A stretch of DNA of 64,000 nt, from the NCBI GenBank assembly GCA_031002005.1, contig JARYHS010008074.1, positions 8,006,924 through 8,070,923 on the forward strand. Reading direction: 5' to 3'. A model generated the notes under the pieces. The model was given only the letters and a program-made list of their open reading frames with translations. It made no database searches and was not told where the DNA came from. Shown in pieces: positions 22,801 to 33,667 of the stretch (the first letter of the stretch is position 1; each line of letters opens with the position of its first letter). Origin of the DNA: Vandiemenella viatica. Its lineage: Eukaryota; Arthropoda; Insecta; Orthoptera; Morabidae. A program made the translations under genes and the position numbers.

Positions 22801-23107
22801 CTAGCGGTCTGGTGGCTCAGAGGATAAAGCACTTGACTGGAGATCGAAAGGTACCCAGTTCGAATCCCTGTCTCGCAGGGATTTTTATTGGCACTAAACC
22901 CGACCTTCACCTCTGCCACAGGTTGCTGTGTAATGTGAAGTATGCCAGAACGCTTCCGTGGTTCGGATTCCACATAAAACTGCAGGTCCCATATACTCGG
23001 TAGGATTGCAAGATTAGGTTAAGGTGGCTATGAAAGGGGGGGAATGTGCAGTCAATAGAAACCCTGTCACTAAGTCATTGCGATCACACAGAATTATTAA
23101 TATTTAT
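22801..23107 (+). mobile_element. tRNA-derived SINE with 11-bp target-site duplication
   Basis: The head has an A-box-like GGTGGCTCAGAGGATAAAG and a B box CAGTTCGAATCCC in tRNA spacing, followed by a tRNA-unrelated body and an AT-rich 3' end. ACTGGTTCATG flanks it perfectly at 22790-22800 and 23108-23118. The acceptor stem does not pair, so this is a SINE and not a functional tRNA gene. It differs from the SINE family at 55208/58238. Confidence 0.85.
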
Positions 23108-23291
23108 ACTGGTTCATGGTAAGACCAATGTAAGAAATCGGGTGTAGAAGGCAGGTAATCAGGTACATAAAGTGGGATGTGGTATACGTGACATGTGATG
23201 GGGTAGATTGTGGTGGCTGGATGTTGCTTATTTTGCAACAAGGCCTATTACAAGTGAAGAAGCCCTAAGGTGGTTTGTGCACAAGTAAACT

Positions 23292-23428
23292 TGACACAAA
23301 TTCTTCACGGGTTTGCCGCCGGATAACGTTTTCTAAGGACAAGCTTTTGGCGGCTTCATCAACGGGTACCCAAAAGCTTGTCCTTAGAAAACATTATTCA
23401 GCGGCAAACCCGTGAAGAATTTGTGTCA
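23292..23428. repeat. Long palindrome, 59-bp arms
   Basis: Arms 23292-23350 and 23370-23428 are inverted copies with three differences; the 19-bp spacer is CGGCTTCATCAACGGGTAC. No coding content. On the minus strand the centre reads GTTGATGAAGCCGCC, resembling part of a hammerhead core but lacking the GAAA partner in a suitable place. Confidence 0.9.
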
Positions 23429-23782
23429 AAGATATGCCGGGAAAGTCTTGTTTCTCATAACAAGTAAACTTTTTTATTTAAAAATTACATGTTAAAGATA
23501 ATGCAGGTACTTAGAAGAAAAAAGCAGGGCGCATGCAGCACATTTATGGAAAAGGGCTGTTTTAGGGATTCCAGGCCAGGATAGAACTAGGGGGGACCGC
23601 TTTTGGCTCAGGATATCTGTTTTCAAACCACCACCAGGCAACATTTACAGGATACAAGTGCTTGCATCTGATGACTAGGCTGTATTAGAGGGAAAGTTTA
23701 GTAAAACGAGTGACATCTTTCAAAGAGTAGCTGTTGTTACAGATTTGTCATTCTGATGTGGCCAGAGATTCATAGGTGGGAA

Positions 23783-24421
23783 TCTACACAATAAAAATGA
23801 ATCGCCAAATGTGTTGCTAAGCGCAAAACTCGAGAACGGCTCGACGAATTCGGCTAATTGTTTTTTTTTTTTTTTAATATATTTTCATTAAGGCACGAGT
23901 AAGGTTCTTATGTAGAGAAAAAACATAAAAATTGGAACGTAAATAGTAAAAACAACACTTTTCTTTTCCCTCAATAAAAACAAAATAAAGGCGCGTTAGG
24001 ACTATCTTTGGTATGCCTTCAAGTTGATTAGGCTCTATGGATATTAATCATTACTTCCTCTGTGCATGGCATTTTCTTGGTTGCTTTTAAATTTTCGCTT
24101 CTCTCGAAAATCAATTGTTCGTTTATTTGTTCAGTGTGTTTACATTTAGACCCATGCCGCCTATCATGAAAATAAAATGCATCAGTTTAGAAGGATGCAA
24201 TACCAAGAATACCTAAAAAGCAAAATCGATAACTGGTATTTCAGTTGAGAAGCGATATGCATTAGCGTCTAACGATCGAGCCACACTTATCCTATTATTT
24301 TAAGAATGCAAAGTTTTGGTAAGCCTTGTGGTTATGGGTTCCATTCGTTTTAAATTATGTTCAGGTAGAATTCACGATGATTGATTTGGCTGCGAGTAAT
24401 AATACTTTCTTACTTTTAAAA
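23783..24421 (+). mobile_element. Helitron 5' terminus (outer copy)
   Basis: TCTACACAATAAAAATGAAT with AAACTCGAGAACGGCTCGAC a few tens of bases later matches the conserved 5' end of insect Helitrons, which begin with TC after an A. It shares this opening with the sequence at 24422. No 3' end of its own was found before 24421, so it is truncated or is an outer Helitron whose 3' end is shared. Confidence 0.7.
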
Positions 24422-24494
24422 TCTATATAAATAATAATGAATCGCCAAATGTGTTGCTAAGCGCAAAACTCGAGACCGGCTCGACCAATTCGTC

Positions 24495-24534
<40 letters not shown>

Positions 24535-25607
24535 TTTCGTTAATCATCAAGGAAGGTTCTTATGGAGAGAAAAATCTTAAAAATTGCAAGGAAAATAGTA
24601 AAATCAACACTTTTCCTTTCCTATACAAATGAGTCAATCAAAACAAAACAAAGGCGCATTAGGATTATCTCTGGTATGCCTTCAAGTTGGTTAGACTGTG
24701 TGGATATTAGTCTATGCCTGCCCTAAATGAAGTTTGAAGGAAAAAAAATGGTTTGCGTGTCATCAACGAAAATAATATTACTGCCAGTCAATAAAAATAA
24801 AACAAAGGCACTTTATGACTATCTTTGGAATTGCAAAATGAACGATGTGACGAAATGTTTTCAAAACAACTCATTGGCATTGGTAATGACAAAATCCCTA
24901 CAGACTGTCTGCATTACATTTCCTGTCATTTTCTTGGTTGAACGAATGAGCTATATTACAGAGACAAAAACACGGATCTAAATTAAATATATTTCAAAAT
25001 TCAAGATGAAATTGCCAGTGAATTAAGGACATACAAATCAGTTGATTGTACTACTAACCAAGATGATGTCTTCAACTATCCACCAGAATTTTTGAACTCA
25101 CTGGATTTTCCAGGATTATTGCGTCATAATCTTCAATTAAAAGTATGATCGGTGGTCATATAGTTGCGAAATATCAACCAACCGCGTCTTTGTAATGGCA
25201 CACGCCTAGCAGTAAAAAAAAATCACTAAACAATGTGATCGAAGCAACCATTCCAAAGGGAAAATATAAAGGAGAAGATGTGTTGATACCTCGCATCCCA
25301 ATGGTTTCAACTGACGTACCATTTGAATTTAAATGACTGCAATTTCCAGTGTGGATTGATTTCACTATGACCAAACAAAAAATATCGTGTACCATAAAGC
25401 ATTACAATAAAAGTATCATCACATTATTACTAAAATCTTGCAGTGTACGAAATAGAAAACTTATTTTTGTAAGTAATCGTTGTTTATTATTGAGATTACC
25501 AATAAATAAAGTGACCACTCCGTAATGAGTTTTATTTATTTATTTTTTCTATTCGACTACGATAGGACAATAACTTTTGACAGAAAGAAGTTTGTCGGGG
25601 CAGCTAG
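24422..25607 (+). mobile_element. Helitron with TC start and CTAG end
   Basis: Starts TCTATATAAATAATAATGAA after an A, contains AAACTCGAGACCGGCTCGAC, and ends GTTTGTCGGGGCAGCTAG followed by T (25608). The AT-type insertion site, TC start and CTAG end are the accepted Helitron features. A T run of about 35 lies near 24498. The 3' hairpin normally found 10-15 bp before CTAG is degraded. Confidence 0.8.
25020..25480 (+). pseudogene. Helitron helicase C-terminal fragment
   Basis: Frames in turn give FNYPPEFLNSLDFPGLLRHN, LRNINQPRLCNGTRLAV, NNVIEATIPKGKYKGEDV, LIPRIPMVSTDVPFEFK and FTMTKQK, corresponding to the end of the PIF1-like helicase (family NY..EFLNSL, LRN.....LCNGTRL, GE.V.IPRI...P.D.PF.F.R.QFP, AMTINK.QGQ). 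The Rep/HUH nuclease and the N-terminal helicase motifs are absent. Stops are frequent. Non-functional. Confidence 0.8.
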
Positions 25608-25699
25608 TTATGAATGAATATATCAATGTCAAGGAATATGATGTTGGTATAAGAATATAACTTTGTGAAGTTTAAGGAGTGGATGCTGTTCAGGGAGTT

Positions 25700-26965
25700 T
25701 AGGAAGTCAAGTAAGTGGTTCTTACCATGGATTCAGATCTAAAAATGTCAGCTATAAGCCAGAACCACATGGTGGGTTGTAAGGTAATCCTTTGAAAGAA
25801 AGAGTTTCCAATTCTGCCCATGGACAGGAGGGTGTTGTGCCTCGTACCTGATGTTGTGCCTCGTACCTGATGTTGTGCCTCGTACCTGATGATATATGTG
25901 GGACTAGAAGGTGAAGAAATGTTTGGAAAGAGCAAAGTGGCCAAATTAAATAAGTAATGAAGTGCTATGAAGGGTGATTAAGCGGATCATTTGAAGGTAG
26001 CATTCAAAGGCACTAAGGCCCTGGCAGTGTGGGTTGTCGGTGTACAGAGAAGTGACGTTTAAAGTGAACAAGAAGGAATGTGCAGACAGGGGTCTGGAAA
26101 CTGTTGATAGATGTTCTAGGAAGTGTCGAGTATCTTGCACATAGGATGGGAGGGTAATTACAAAAGGTTGAGGGTTTTGGTGCATGAATGCATACGCATT
26201 CTTTAGGGAATCAATAGACATTACCTACGGAATTCACAACTTGTTTATATGGGGCAGAACATAAAGAGTCAGTGTTCAGAGGTAGTAAGCAGGGAGACAG
26301 AGCACTGTAAAAAACCTAGAAGTATTTCTAGGCAGATCCATAAGTGGTGTCAAGAGAACTTTCTTAGGTAATCACTCCAATCTGTGACAAATCCTTATGA
26401 GCTGGGAGAATAATGATACGAGATTTTGAACGTTGTCTCAAGGCCTGAATTTCTGCCATATTCAGGTTAGTAGAATGGGAAACTGAATTAAAGTAGGAAG
26501 CTGATGAGAGTGTAGAGTTGAAGAATTCTCAGAATAAAAGAAGGGGATGGCTTTGTAGAGGCAGCGGTGGATCTATTTGGGGAGGAATTGTTGGAAGCTG
26601 TTACAATAGTTGTCACTTCTGGTAATGAAATGATTTTGCTACTGGAGGGAATAGCAGAAAGATAGTATGTCCCTAGTCAATGTAGCACAGTCAAGTACTG
26701 GGATGGGAAAGAAAGTGAGGCCCTCGGAGAGAACAGCAAGCTGAGGTTGGGAGAGGGGGCCCGAAGAAAGATTCACTATAGAAATTTTGGATTTGCCAAA
26801 GCGTATGGAGTGAGCAGGGTTTGAGGCACTGAGTGAGGAAAGACCTGGGGTAGTGGCTAAAAGCGGTGGTGAGTTGGTATGTTGACTGTTGTGTGGGTTG
26901 GGGAGATGTAGGGCCAAAACCAAGTAGTTCTTGTGAAGGGAGGAAATTTTAAGAGATTTTTGCAC
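25700..26965 (-). pseudogene. Penelope-like reverse transcriptase relic (copy 1)
   Basis: On the minus strand: KISIVNLSSGPLSQPQLAVL with EGLTFFPIP (the N-terminal block NLSS..L...EL.VLS.GL.F.P), QPFVITLPSYVQDTRHFLEH (family LPSFVKDT..FL..L), FLFTLNVTSLYTDNPH (family L.T.DV.SLYTNIP), and PTMWFWLIADIF near 25745, where the catalytic Y/I-D-D-I-F appears with one Asp replaced. Frames change and stops occur. The GIY-YIG endonuclease is not attached. 5' and 3' ends undefined. Similar N-terminal fragment at 57971-58225. Confidence 0.65.
25833..25889. repeat. 19-bp triplication
   Basis: TGTTGTGCCTCGTACCTGA occurs three times head to tail (25833, 25852, 25871) inside the Penelope-like relic. On the minus strand it lies over the region expected to hold the GTAMGT block of the reverse transcriptase. 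Confidence 0.9.
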
Positions 26966-26999
26966 TTCTTTGGTAAGTACATGGTGGAAGTGGCTTAAG

Positions 27000-27137
27000 A
27001 TGATCTAAAGATGATGACTATTTTACAATTTTTTAATTTTTTTTTTTTTAAATTTTAAACATGGCTGCGTTTCAGCAATGGTGAGAGTTGTTCAGGTGAA
27101 AACAATAGCGAACAAGTTGTATCAATTAGGTTTATTT

Positions 27138-27186
<49 letters not shown>

Positions 27187-27470
27187 ACCGCGGTTTCGAC
27201 AATCATAAGAAGGACCTATAGGACATTTTAAGAACATTTTTTACAAACTGAAATCTGATAGTAAATAGTATAATAAATGTCGTTAGATAAACACCTATAC
27301 CTTATCATCAGATATACAATATTATATGATACTCACTCGTGGAATCACATATACTCAGAAAAGAGCCAAATAACTCTTATCATATCACAGTAAAATGTGC
27401 ACTTTTGTCATTGGTTAAAATATAAATTTTACAACTTCAATTACATTGTCAAACATGTTAAATACATAAG
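27000..27470. other. Homopolymer-rich spacer
   Basis: No gene. A T run of about 46 at 27140-27185 and a smaller one near 27040. Nothing else recognised. Confidence 0.5.
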
Positions 27471-27691
27471 AACTAAGGAAAGATAGGGAAATATGACCCA
27501 ACACTTACCACAGATGAAGGTGGCTGGGACGATGAACAAAAAACAAACACAAGAGAAGCGCAATATTTCGGCCTACAGCAGCCTTAAATGTGCAGAAGGT
27601 GAAGCACCAGGCGGCGTCACATGTGTACACATAGACAGGCACCTTCATCTGTTGTAAGTGTGGGGTCTTACTTCCCTATCCTTCCTTAGTT
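27471..27691. repeat. Snapback inverted repeat, 52-bp arms
   Basis: Arms 27471-27522 and 27640-27691 are inverted copies with about seven differences and include the word GATAGGGAAAT/ATTTCCCTATC-like. The loop contains CAATATTTCGGCCTACAGCA. A single arm plus the same loop word (CAATATTTCGGCAACAGCC) occurs at 61754-61870, and related ends at 63095-63322. Likely the terminal repeat of a Penelope-like family. Confidence 0.7.
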
Positions 27692-28312
27692 TTTATTGCC
27701 TTAAAGCTTTTTCCTGCTCATTGTTATTATGTTAAATACATATGTGGACTGGTCCAAAACGTACATGTTGGGCGGGTGATTTCCGCCGACTGGCTAAGAT
27801 GTGGCAACACTAATAACAAGTAAATAAAGTAGATGGTGCTACCGCACACAAGCATGGGCATAGCCACAATGAATGACCCAGACATACAATAATAAACCTG
27901 ATTGATGCAACTGGTTTGATGATGAATATTGTCAGGTGAAGATGGTATGAATGTTGGTGGGACATTTAAAGATGAAGTTTAAGTAGTATTAGGCAGGTGA
28001 GCGCTAAGAACTGGTATTAGTGGAAGATATGTAGTGCAAAATGAAATTGATGGTGGTATTCAGATACGGGAAGTTGTATGGTAGGGCCATTTGGTGGAAC
28101 ATTAAGTGAAAAACATGATTGGAGGAATATAACGTGAGACGTGAATTTACGAAGATGGGAAGAACAGAAAAAATAAAGGGGAAGGTTTCTCTAAAGTAAT
28201 GATGTGGGGGACAAAATGTATATGTATATAACATTATTCTTGGAGTAGATGAAACACTTAATGAGGTCAGATGTGATTACACAATCAAAGAAGTTTGAAT
28301 ATTATACACTAG
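27692..28312. other. No gene recognised
   Basis: A 76-residue minus-strand frame at 28004-28234 has no recognised domain. No repeat ends identified. Confidence 0.4.
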
Positions 28313-31300
28313 AAGGAGCAACAGCGCTAGTGTTCCTTCGAAAATTGAACGATGTGCGCGCCGCCATACTGATGGCAAACTGTTGGTTTGAGTGTGTGGT
28401 TCTGTACAGTTGAGACGTGCCGAAGTGATCGAGTGCTCGAATTTTTTTTTATTAGAAGTGTTTGCTACCATGGTTAAGTATTGCGCTGCATATAACTGCA
28501 CTAAAATGCTACAAAAGGCATAAATTTATCGTTTCACAAGTAAGTATGCATTTAAATAAGTTCCGAATCGTCTATCATAACAGGTGGATGTTATGTTCCG
28601 ACGTGTTGGTCACAGGTTTAATATTTTCGTTTGATACAGGTTTCCGCTCCGAGATAAGAATAAATTGAGTGAGTGGTTAGCTACAATACGCCGGGACAGT
28701 TTTACTCCCACGGAACATAGTTTTATATGTTCTCAACATTTCGAGAAGGAATGTTTCTGGAAAAATGGGAATATAAAGATTCTGAAACCTTCTGCAATTC
28801 CAACCATTTTCTCCTTTCCAGACAATAAATCGAAGGTAAGGATTATAAGCTTTGCAATAATGTATATGCAAAATACTATAACATTTTAGGGTCAAAATTT
28901 TATTTTTTAGTTGCGTAATATATAGAACTAATACACTATTTGTGATTAAAGATATGGGGAATTGTTCCTGATATTCTATTTTTTTTTTTTTAAGATTGTT
29001 GCTCGACCTCCTCCAAAGGAAAGAAATATGCCAGTTCTTTCTGAAAATGTTAATCAGGAAGTGAGAAATGAAGAGTACTGTGTGCAGCATGACCATACAT
29101 ATGACATAGACAAATCTGTGAAATGTTTGAAATATGAAGCAGTAATAAACACAGCATTGCAAAGTACAAGATGAAATATGAAAAGGAAGTTGCCAAAAAT
29201 ATGACAAAGTGCAAGAAAATAGAATCTATGTCACAGATGGTGCAAGAGTTAAAAGAAAAGTGCCAAATTACTGGAGATGTGAGCCATATGTTAGAGAACT
29301 CTTTTTTTAGTGTTTTTTCAGAGCTGGTTGCTCTTTCAAAATCTGGTAGAAATGCAGATTACAGCAACAACATAAAAAGATTTGCCTTAACTTTGTATTT
29401 TCATTCACCTCCAGGATACAAATTTTTAAGAGAATCATTTGACAATAATTGTTTACCTCATCCATCTACACTTCGTAGATGGTACAATGTGGTTGATGGC
29501 AATCCAGGGTTTACTGCAGAGTCATTGGCTTATATTAAATACTTCACCTCTCACTGTAAATATGAAGTATATGGAAGTTTAATACTAGATGAGATGGCTA
29601 TCAGAAAAGGTGTTATGTGGAATGGTGAAGAATTTGTGGGCTATGTGAACATGGGTCATGTGCATTGTGCTGCCAGTGAAGAAGGAAGAGAAGCAAAGGA
29701 AGCATTGGTGGTTATGTGTGTTGCTATTAATGCTTCTTGGAAAATTCCTATAGGTTATTCTTTAGGTGATGGCATAAGTAGCAGTGATAAGTGCAACATT
29801 ATACCACAAAGTCTGAAAATTTTAAATGATGTTGGAGTTCATGTTGTATGTGTGACATGTGATGGACTTTCCACAAACCTGAGTATGGCAAGACAGTTAG
29901 GGTGTATTTTAGTGCAAATGAGTTCAGATCATCTTTTAAACATCCTGTCACTGGGGACAATGTTTATGTTTTGTTGGATCCCTGCCATATGATGAAATTG
30001 GCAAGGAATGTCCTGGGAGACATGAAAGTGTTGAAAGATCAGCAGGGTAGATTAATAAAATGGCAGTATATTGTAGATTTAAGTACTGTACAGGAGAAAG
30101 AAGGTTTATCTCTTTCAAATAAGTTAAGGAGAAAGCATGTTATTTATGCAAACACAAAAAATGAAAGTAAATTTAGCAGTACAGTTGTTAAGTTCTTCAG
30201 TAGCTAGGGCCCTGGAATTTTTGGAAAGGGATGTAAAACATCCTAATTTCACAGAATCTTCAGCAACTGCTAAATATTGTGAAATGTTTGACAGGCTCTT
30301 TGACTTGGGAAATTCAATGAATAATCTCGCTAAGGGATTCAAATCAGCTCTGTCTGAAAAGAATTTTCAAACTGTTGATGTGTTCCTCAAAGAAGCAGAA
30401 TCATATATAGTAAATCTTAAAAGGGAGGATGGGATTTGTTTGGTAGAGTCCCCGAGGAAGGTTTTTGTTTTAGGATTTTTAAGTCTCATTCATATTATTA
30501 GGGGCTTGTTTCAAGATTTAATTCAGAGCAAGAAACTATTATATATTCCCATGTACAAAATGAGTCAGGACCATGTGGGAAATGTTTTTTTCTTGTATTA
30601 GAGGCCATATAGGTTGGAACAATAACCCTAATGTGATCCAGTTCAAAGCTGCATACAAACAGCTGCTTGTATTTAATGCAGTTAAATCAAGCAATTGTGG
30701 TAATTGTACTCCCCAAGATACAACTGTAATACTGCAGAGTGGGCACACAATCTCGTTGGAAATGGATCCTGTGTTGTTTTCTAAAAACAAATTGTTAGGG
30801 AAAGATTCCTTGGAAATGTCATCAACTATGACTGATCAGGAATTGTTTTCAGATTATATTCTACCAGAAAATCTTTCCAGTTATGTTGAAAATGTAATTG
30901 TTTATATAGCAGGTTTTGTAGCCATGAAAGTTGCAAAGACTTTCTCTTGCAATATTTGTACATCTTCCCTGTTCACAGAAAAGATTGTTTCCTCTACTTT
31001 TATGTTTATTGCTGCTAAGGATAATGGTGGACTACATTATCCCTCAGCAAGTGTGGTACATATATGCAGAGTTGCTGAAAAATGTGTAAGGAATGAATTC
31101 ATTTGCTCTGATTTGAAAGTAATGAAAGGTGATTTAAAGCAAAAAATAAAAACAGCTATTTTGCAGGAATGTAATTTTAATAATTTGTTTGGTGAACTTA
31201 CGGATCACATGTTTGAAAATGTTTATTCTGAGAATCATATTATACTACTTTCTAAGAAAATTATTGATTTGTTTGTCAGACTGAGAATGTATCATATTGC

Positions 31301-32056
31301 AAAAATGCACAATGAAAAGGAGAAAGTTTCAATCAGACAAAAATTAAACAAAACTGTATTGTTTAATAATCAATAAAAGAAGTAAAAATGTTAATTTATT
31401 TTCTTTACTTCCCTTTTATTCTCATATAAATGATGTTGTTATTAATTTTGTAATTTCATTCTCCAGATACTGAATGATGGTATAAAATTAATACAGGCAT
31501 TTGAAACTGGTGGTAGTCTATACAAAAAGTGGTAAGAAATAAAATGGAAAGTGGCTTTAACATACAATGTTTTAATTTCATACCAGGGGATGTAGCTGCA
31601 TTCTAGTAGTATATAATGTGAAAAACATGTTTTTTTGGCCTTTAAAAAATCTGATTAACAATGAGTAAATCATGCTTATATTTCCTAAATGTGTGTACCT
31701 CTACTTCATTAGTTTTACTTCATAACTTTTATAAATGGGTTACTATTACTATAACATTTACATCTTTCTGGATCAGTTACATTAACCTACTTGAAGAAGG
31801 ACAAAAATCTTGCCACTGCTGGGACTGAAGAAAACAAGTCCAAAAAGGTAATATAGTCAGTTGAATTTCAGTAATTAGCCTGTGATTTGCAATTTTATCT
31901 TCGTTGAGCAAGTAAAGACCCTTAACAGCATAAAAGTTTCAAATTTTGCAGCGATTTGTTATATGACTGTACGAGGGTTTCGAAGTTCCCGCGATCACTC
32001 GCCACTAGCATGGCGGCGCCAGCCGTCTTCAATTCGCTAAGAACTCTGGGATCCTT
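28313..32056 (+). mobile_element. P element (THAP type)
   Basis: The transposase described separately is bracketed by inverted termini: left AAGGAGCAACAGCGC...GCGCCGCCATACTGATGGC (28313-28377) and right, read inverted, AAGGATCCCAGAGTT...GCGCCGCCATGCTAGTGGC (32056-32000). They are diverged and of unequal length, so the outer base positions are approximate. No clear 8-bp target duplication was found. Confidence 0.65.
28470..31376 (+). pseudogene. P-element transposase with THAP zinc finger (THAP9-like)
   Basis: The enzyme binds element DNA through a C2CH THAP finger and uses GTP as cofactor in the family. Exon 1 (28470-28539) starts MVKYCAAYNCTK; exon 2 (28640-28835) continues FPLRDKNKLSEWL and holds ICSQHFEKECF and LKPSAIPTIF; exon 3 starts 28995. 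Junctions are CACAA|GTAAGT, ATACAG|GTTT, CGAAG|GTAAGG and TTTAAG|ATTG and keep frame between exons. The catalytic part has SLILDEMAIRKGVMW, VVCVTCDGLSTNLSMARQLG and YVLLDPCHMMKLARN. Frameshifts lie near 28510, 29170, 29930, 30150 and 30590; the last frame ends at TAA 31374-31376. Both aspartates of the D..D pair are present. Few lesions, so a fairly young copy, but no intact product. Confidence 0.85.
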
Positions 32057-32114
32057 CAACACGCGATAGGAGGGGCCCGAACACAATGCCCCATCAGAGA
32101 ATCCTTAGTGGGGA

Positions 32115-32630
32115 TTGGTGCGATTATCTCTGACTTTGTTAAGTGTCCTATTGACCTACAAGAATAAGTGTCAGCCAAAAATACATATGTCATTGGGTCC
32201 CATACTACCACACTGTACTCAGGCAATGGTCAGAACAAGCAATGTATCCCAGTTCCCTAAATTTCCAGGTGCATCCTATCATAACCTTCTCCAGTCAAAG
32301 CAGGATTTTGAACCCTTTCCATATCAACAGCCTAATGTGTCCCGACTAGTTCAGTTTCTTACTAAGTTTTATGTCAGTTTAGGTATTCAACAAGAAATTT
32401 TCCTATTCTATCTGTTAAATTCCCTTATCCTAATACGTTATTCCTGTGAGATCATGGATTGTACATTGTCCAAATCCCATCAAAATCTGAGCAGTACTTT
32501 TCTAATGTGCAGACACTTTTTTCTCAGCTTTTCAGCTTTCCCAAAAAATCAAACATTCCATAATTTACTTATGGTAAAATGTGCTGTACACTATCTAATA
32601 CCACCAGTCCGACCAGTAAATCTTGAATGA
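32115..32630 (+). other. 171-codon open frame, unidentified
   Basis: An open frame with many Phe, Leu and Ser residues, no recognisable domain, and no homologous block elsewhere in the window. It could be chance in AT-rich sequence or antisense of an unknown retroelement. Nothing else is recognised between 32057 and 32940. Confidence 0.2.
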
Positions 32631-32940
32631 ATCCCATTCAATGATAATATCAGACAGATGCAAAGGCATAATTCTCTTTATTTCTTAGGTTCTTGGCAAC
32701 ACAAGAAAGATGAGAGATACCTCATTCTATTGTTGGGACCCTGGTCTGTATAATATTTAAAAAAAGCCATTAAAATCTATGGTGTAGTTTTATTGCGGTC
32801 AACAACATGTAAGTCGCTTCTCACAGTCAAAATGTTTAACACCTAGGAATTTAAAAATTCCAACTAGCACCCAGTTATTGTTATAATATAAGAATTGATA
32901 CAATATGTTACAATAGCTTTTTGCTGTTGTATTTTATTAC

Positions 32941-33655
32941 TAGCTGATACACGCGACTTCGTACGCTTAAATTAATAATTTCTTTGCCTGAATTGAATAT
33001 AGAAAGTTGTTGGTAACGAAGTATTGGTACCAAACAACAACGAGTCCGCATAATATGACAGGAAAGCTATCACTATATCATTCTATCGTTGAACCTCTCT
33101 CTTGAAGAGAATCGGCTTCCAAGATATTTCTGTCACCATTCGATAAGTTCTCAAAATTTTGTGACTACAACTGTTTATCATACCAGAAAAAATGTCCTGT
33201 GCCTTTCATTCAGATTTCTTGTCAAATTCCATCAATATCGGTTTAGCCATTTAGTCGTCAAAATGCAACAAAAAGACAGAGACTAACTTCCGCATTTATA
33301 GTATTATTAGCTCGTGCCCGCGACTTCGTACGCGTGGATTAAGAATTTTTTTGCCAGAATTAAATATAGAAAGTTGTTGGTAACGAAGGATTGGTCCCAA
33401 ACAATATCGAGTCGGAATAATATGACAGGAAAGCTAACACTATGTCACTGTACCGTCGAACCTGTCTCTTGAAGAGAATCAATTTCCAACATGTCTCAAA
33501 ATTTCGTGACTACAGCTGTTAATCATACTGGAAAAAATATCCTGTGCCCTTCATACAGATTTCATTATAAAATTCCATCACAACAATATAGCCATTTAGT
33601 CGTCAAAACGTAACAAAAAGACGGATACTTACTTCCGTATTTATAATAATATTAC
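32941..33655 (+). repeat. Two tandem short elements with the CGACTTCGTACGC head
   Basis: Two copies of about 350-365 bp (32941-33305 and 33306-33655) each start with a TAGCT..(C)GCGACTTCGTACGC head and end in CTTCCGNATTTATA followed by an ATTA-type end. Internal words such as TATGACAGGAAAGCTA are shared. Such head and tail sequences are widespread in insect genomes as short non-autonomous retroelements; no protein is encoded. Confidence 0.75.
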
Positions 33656-33667
33656 TGTGGTTCAACA

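Noticed and set aside
22801..22880. Possible functional tRNA gene
   Set aside because: A and B boxes are present but the acceptor stem does not pair, and the sequence is the head of a 307-bp unit with a target duplication, so a SINE.
23320..23370. Hammerhead ribozyme in the palindrome spacer (minus-strand TTGATGAAGCC)
   Set aside because: The first core position is T in place of C and the required GAAA is not joined by a stem II of usual length.
28677..29207. 176-codon minus-strand open frame
   Set aside because: Antisense to THAP exon 2 and exon 3 of the P element, spanning their intron; no domain of its own.
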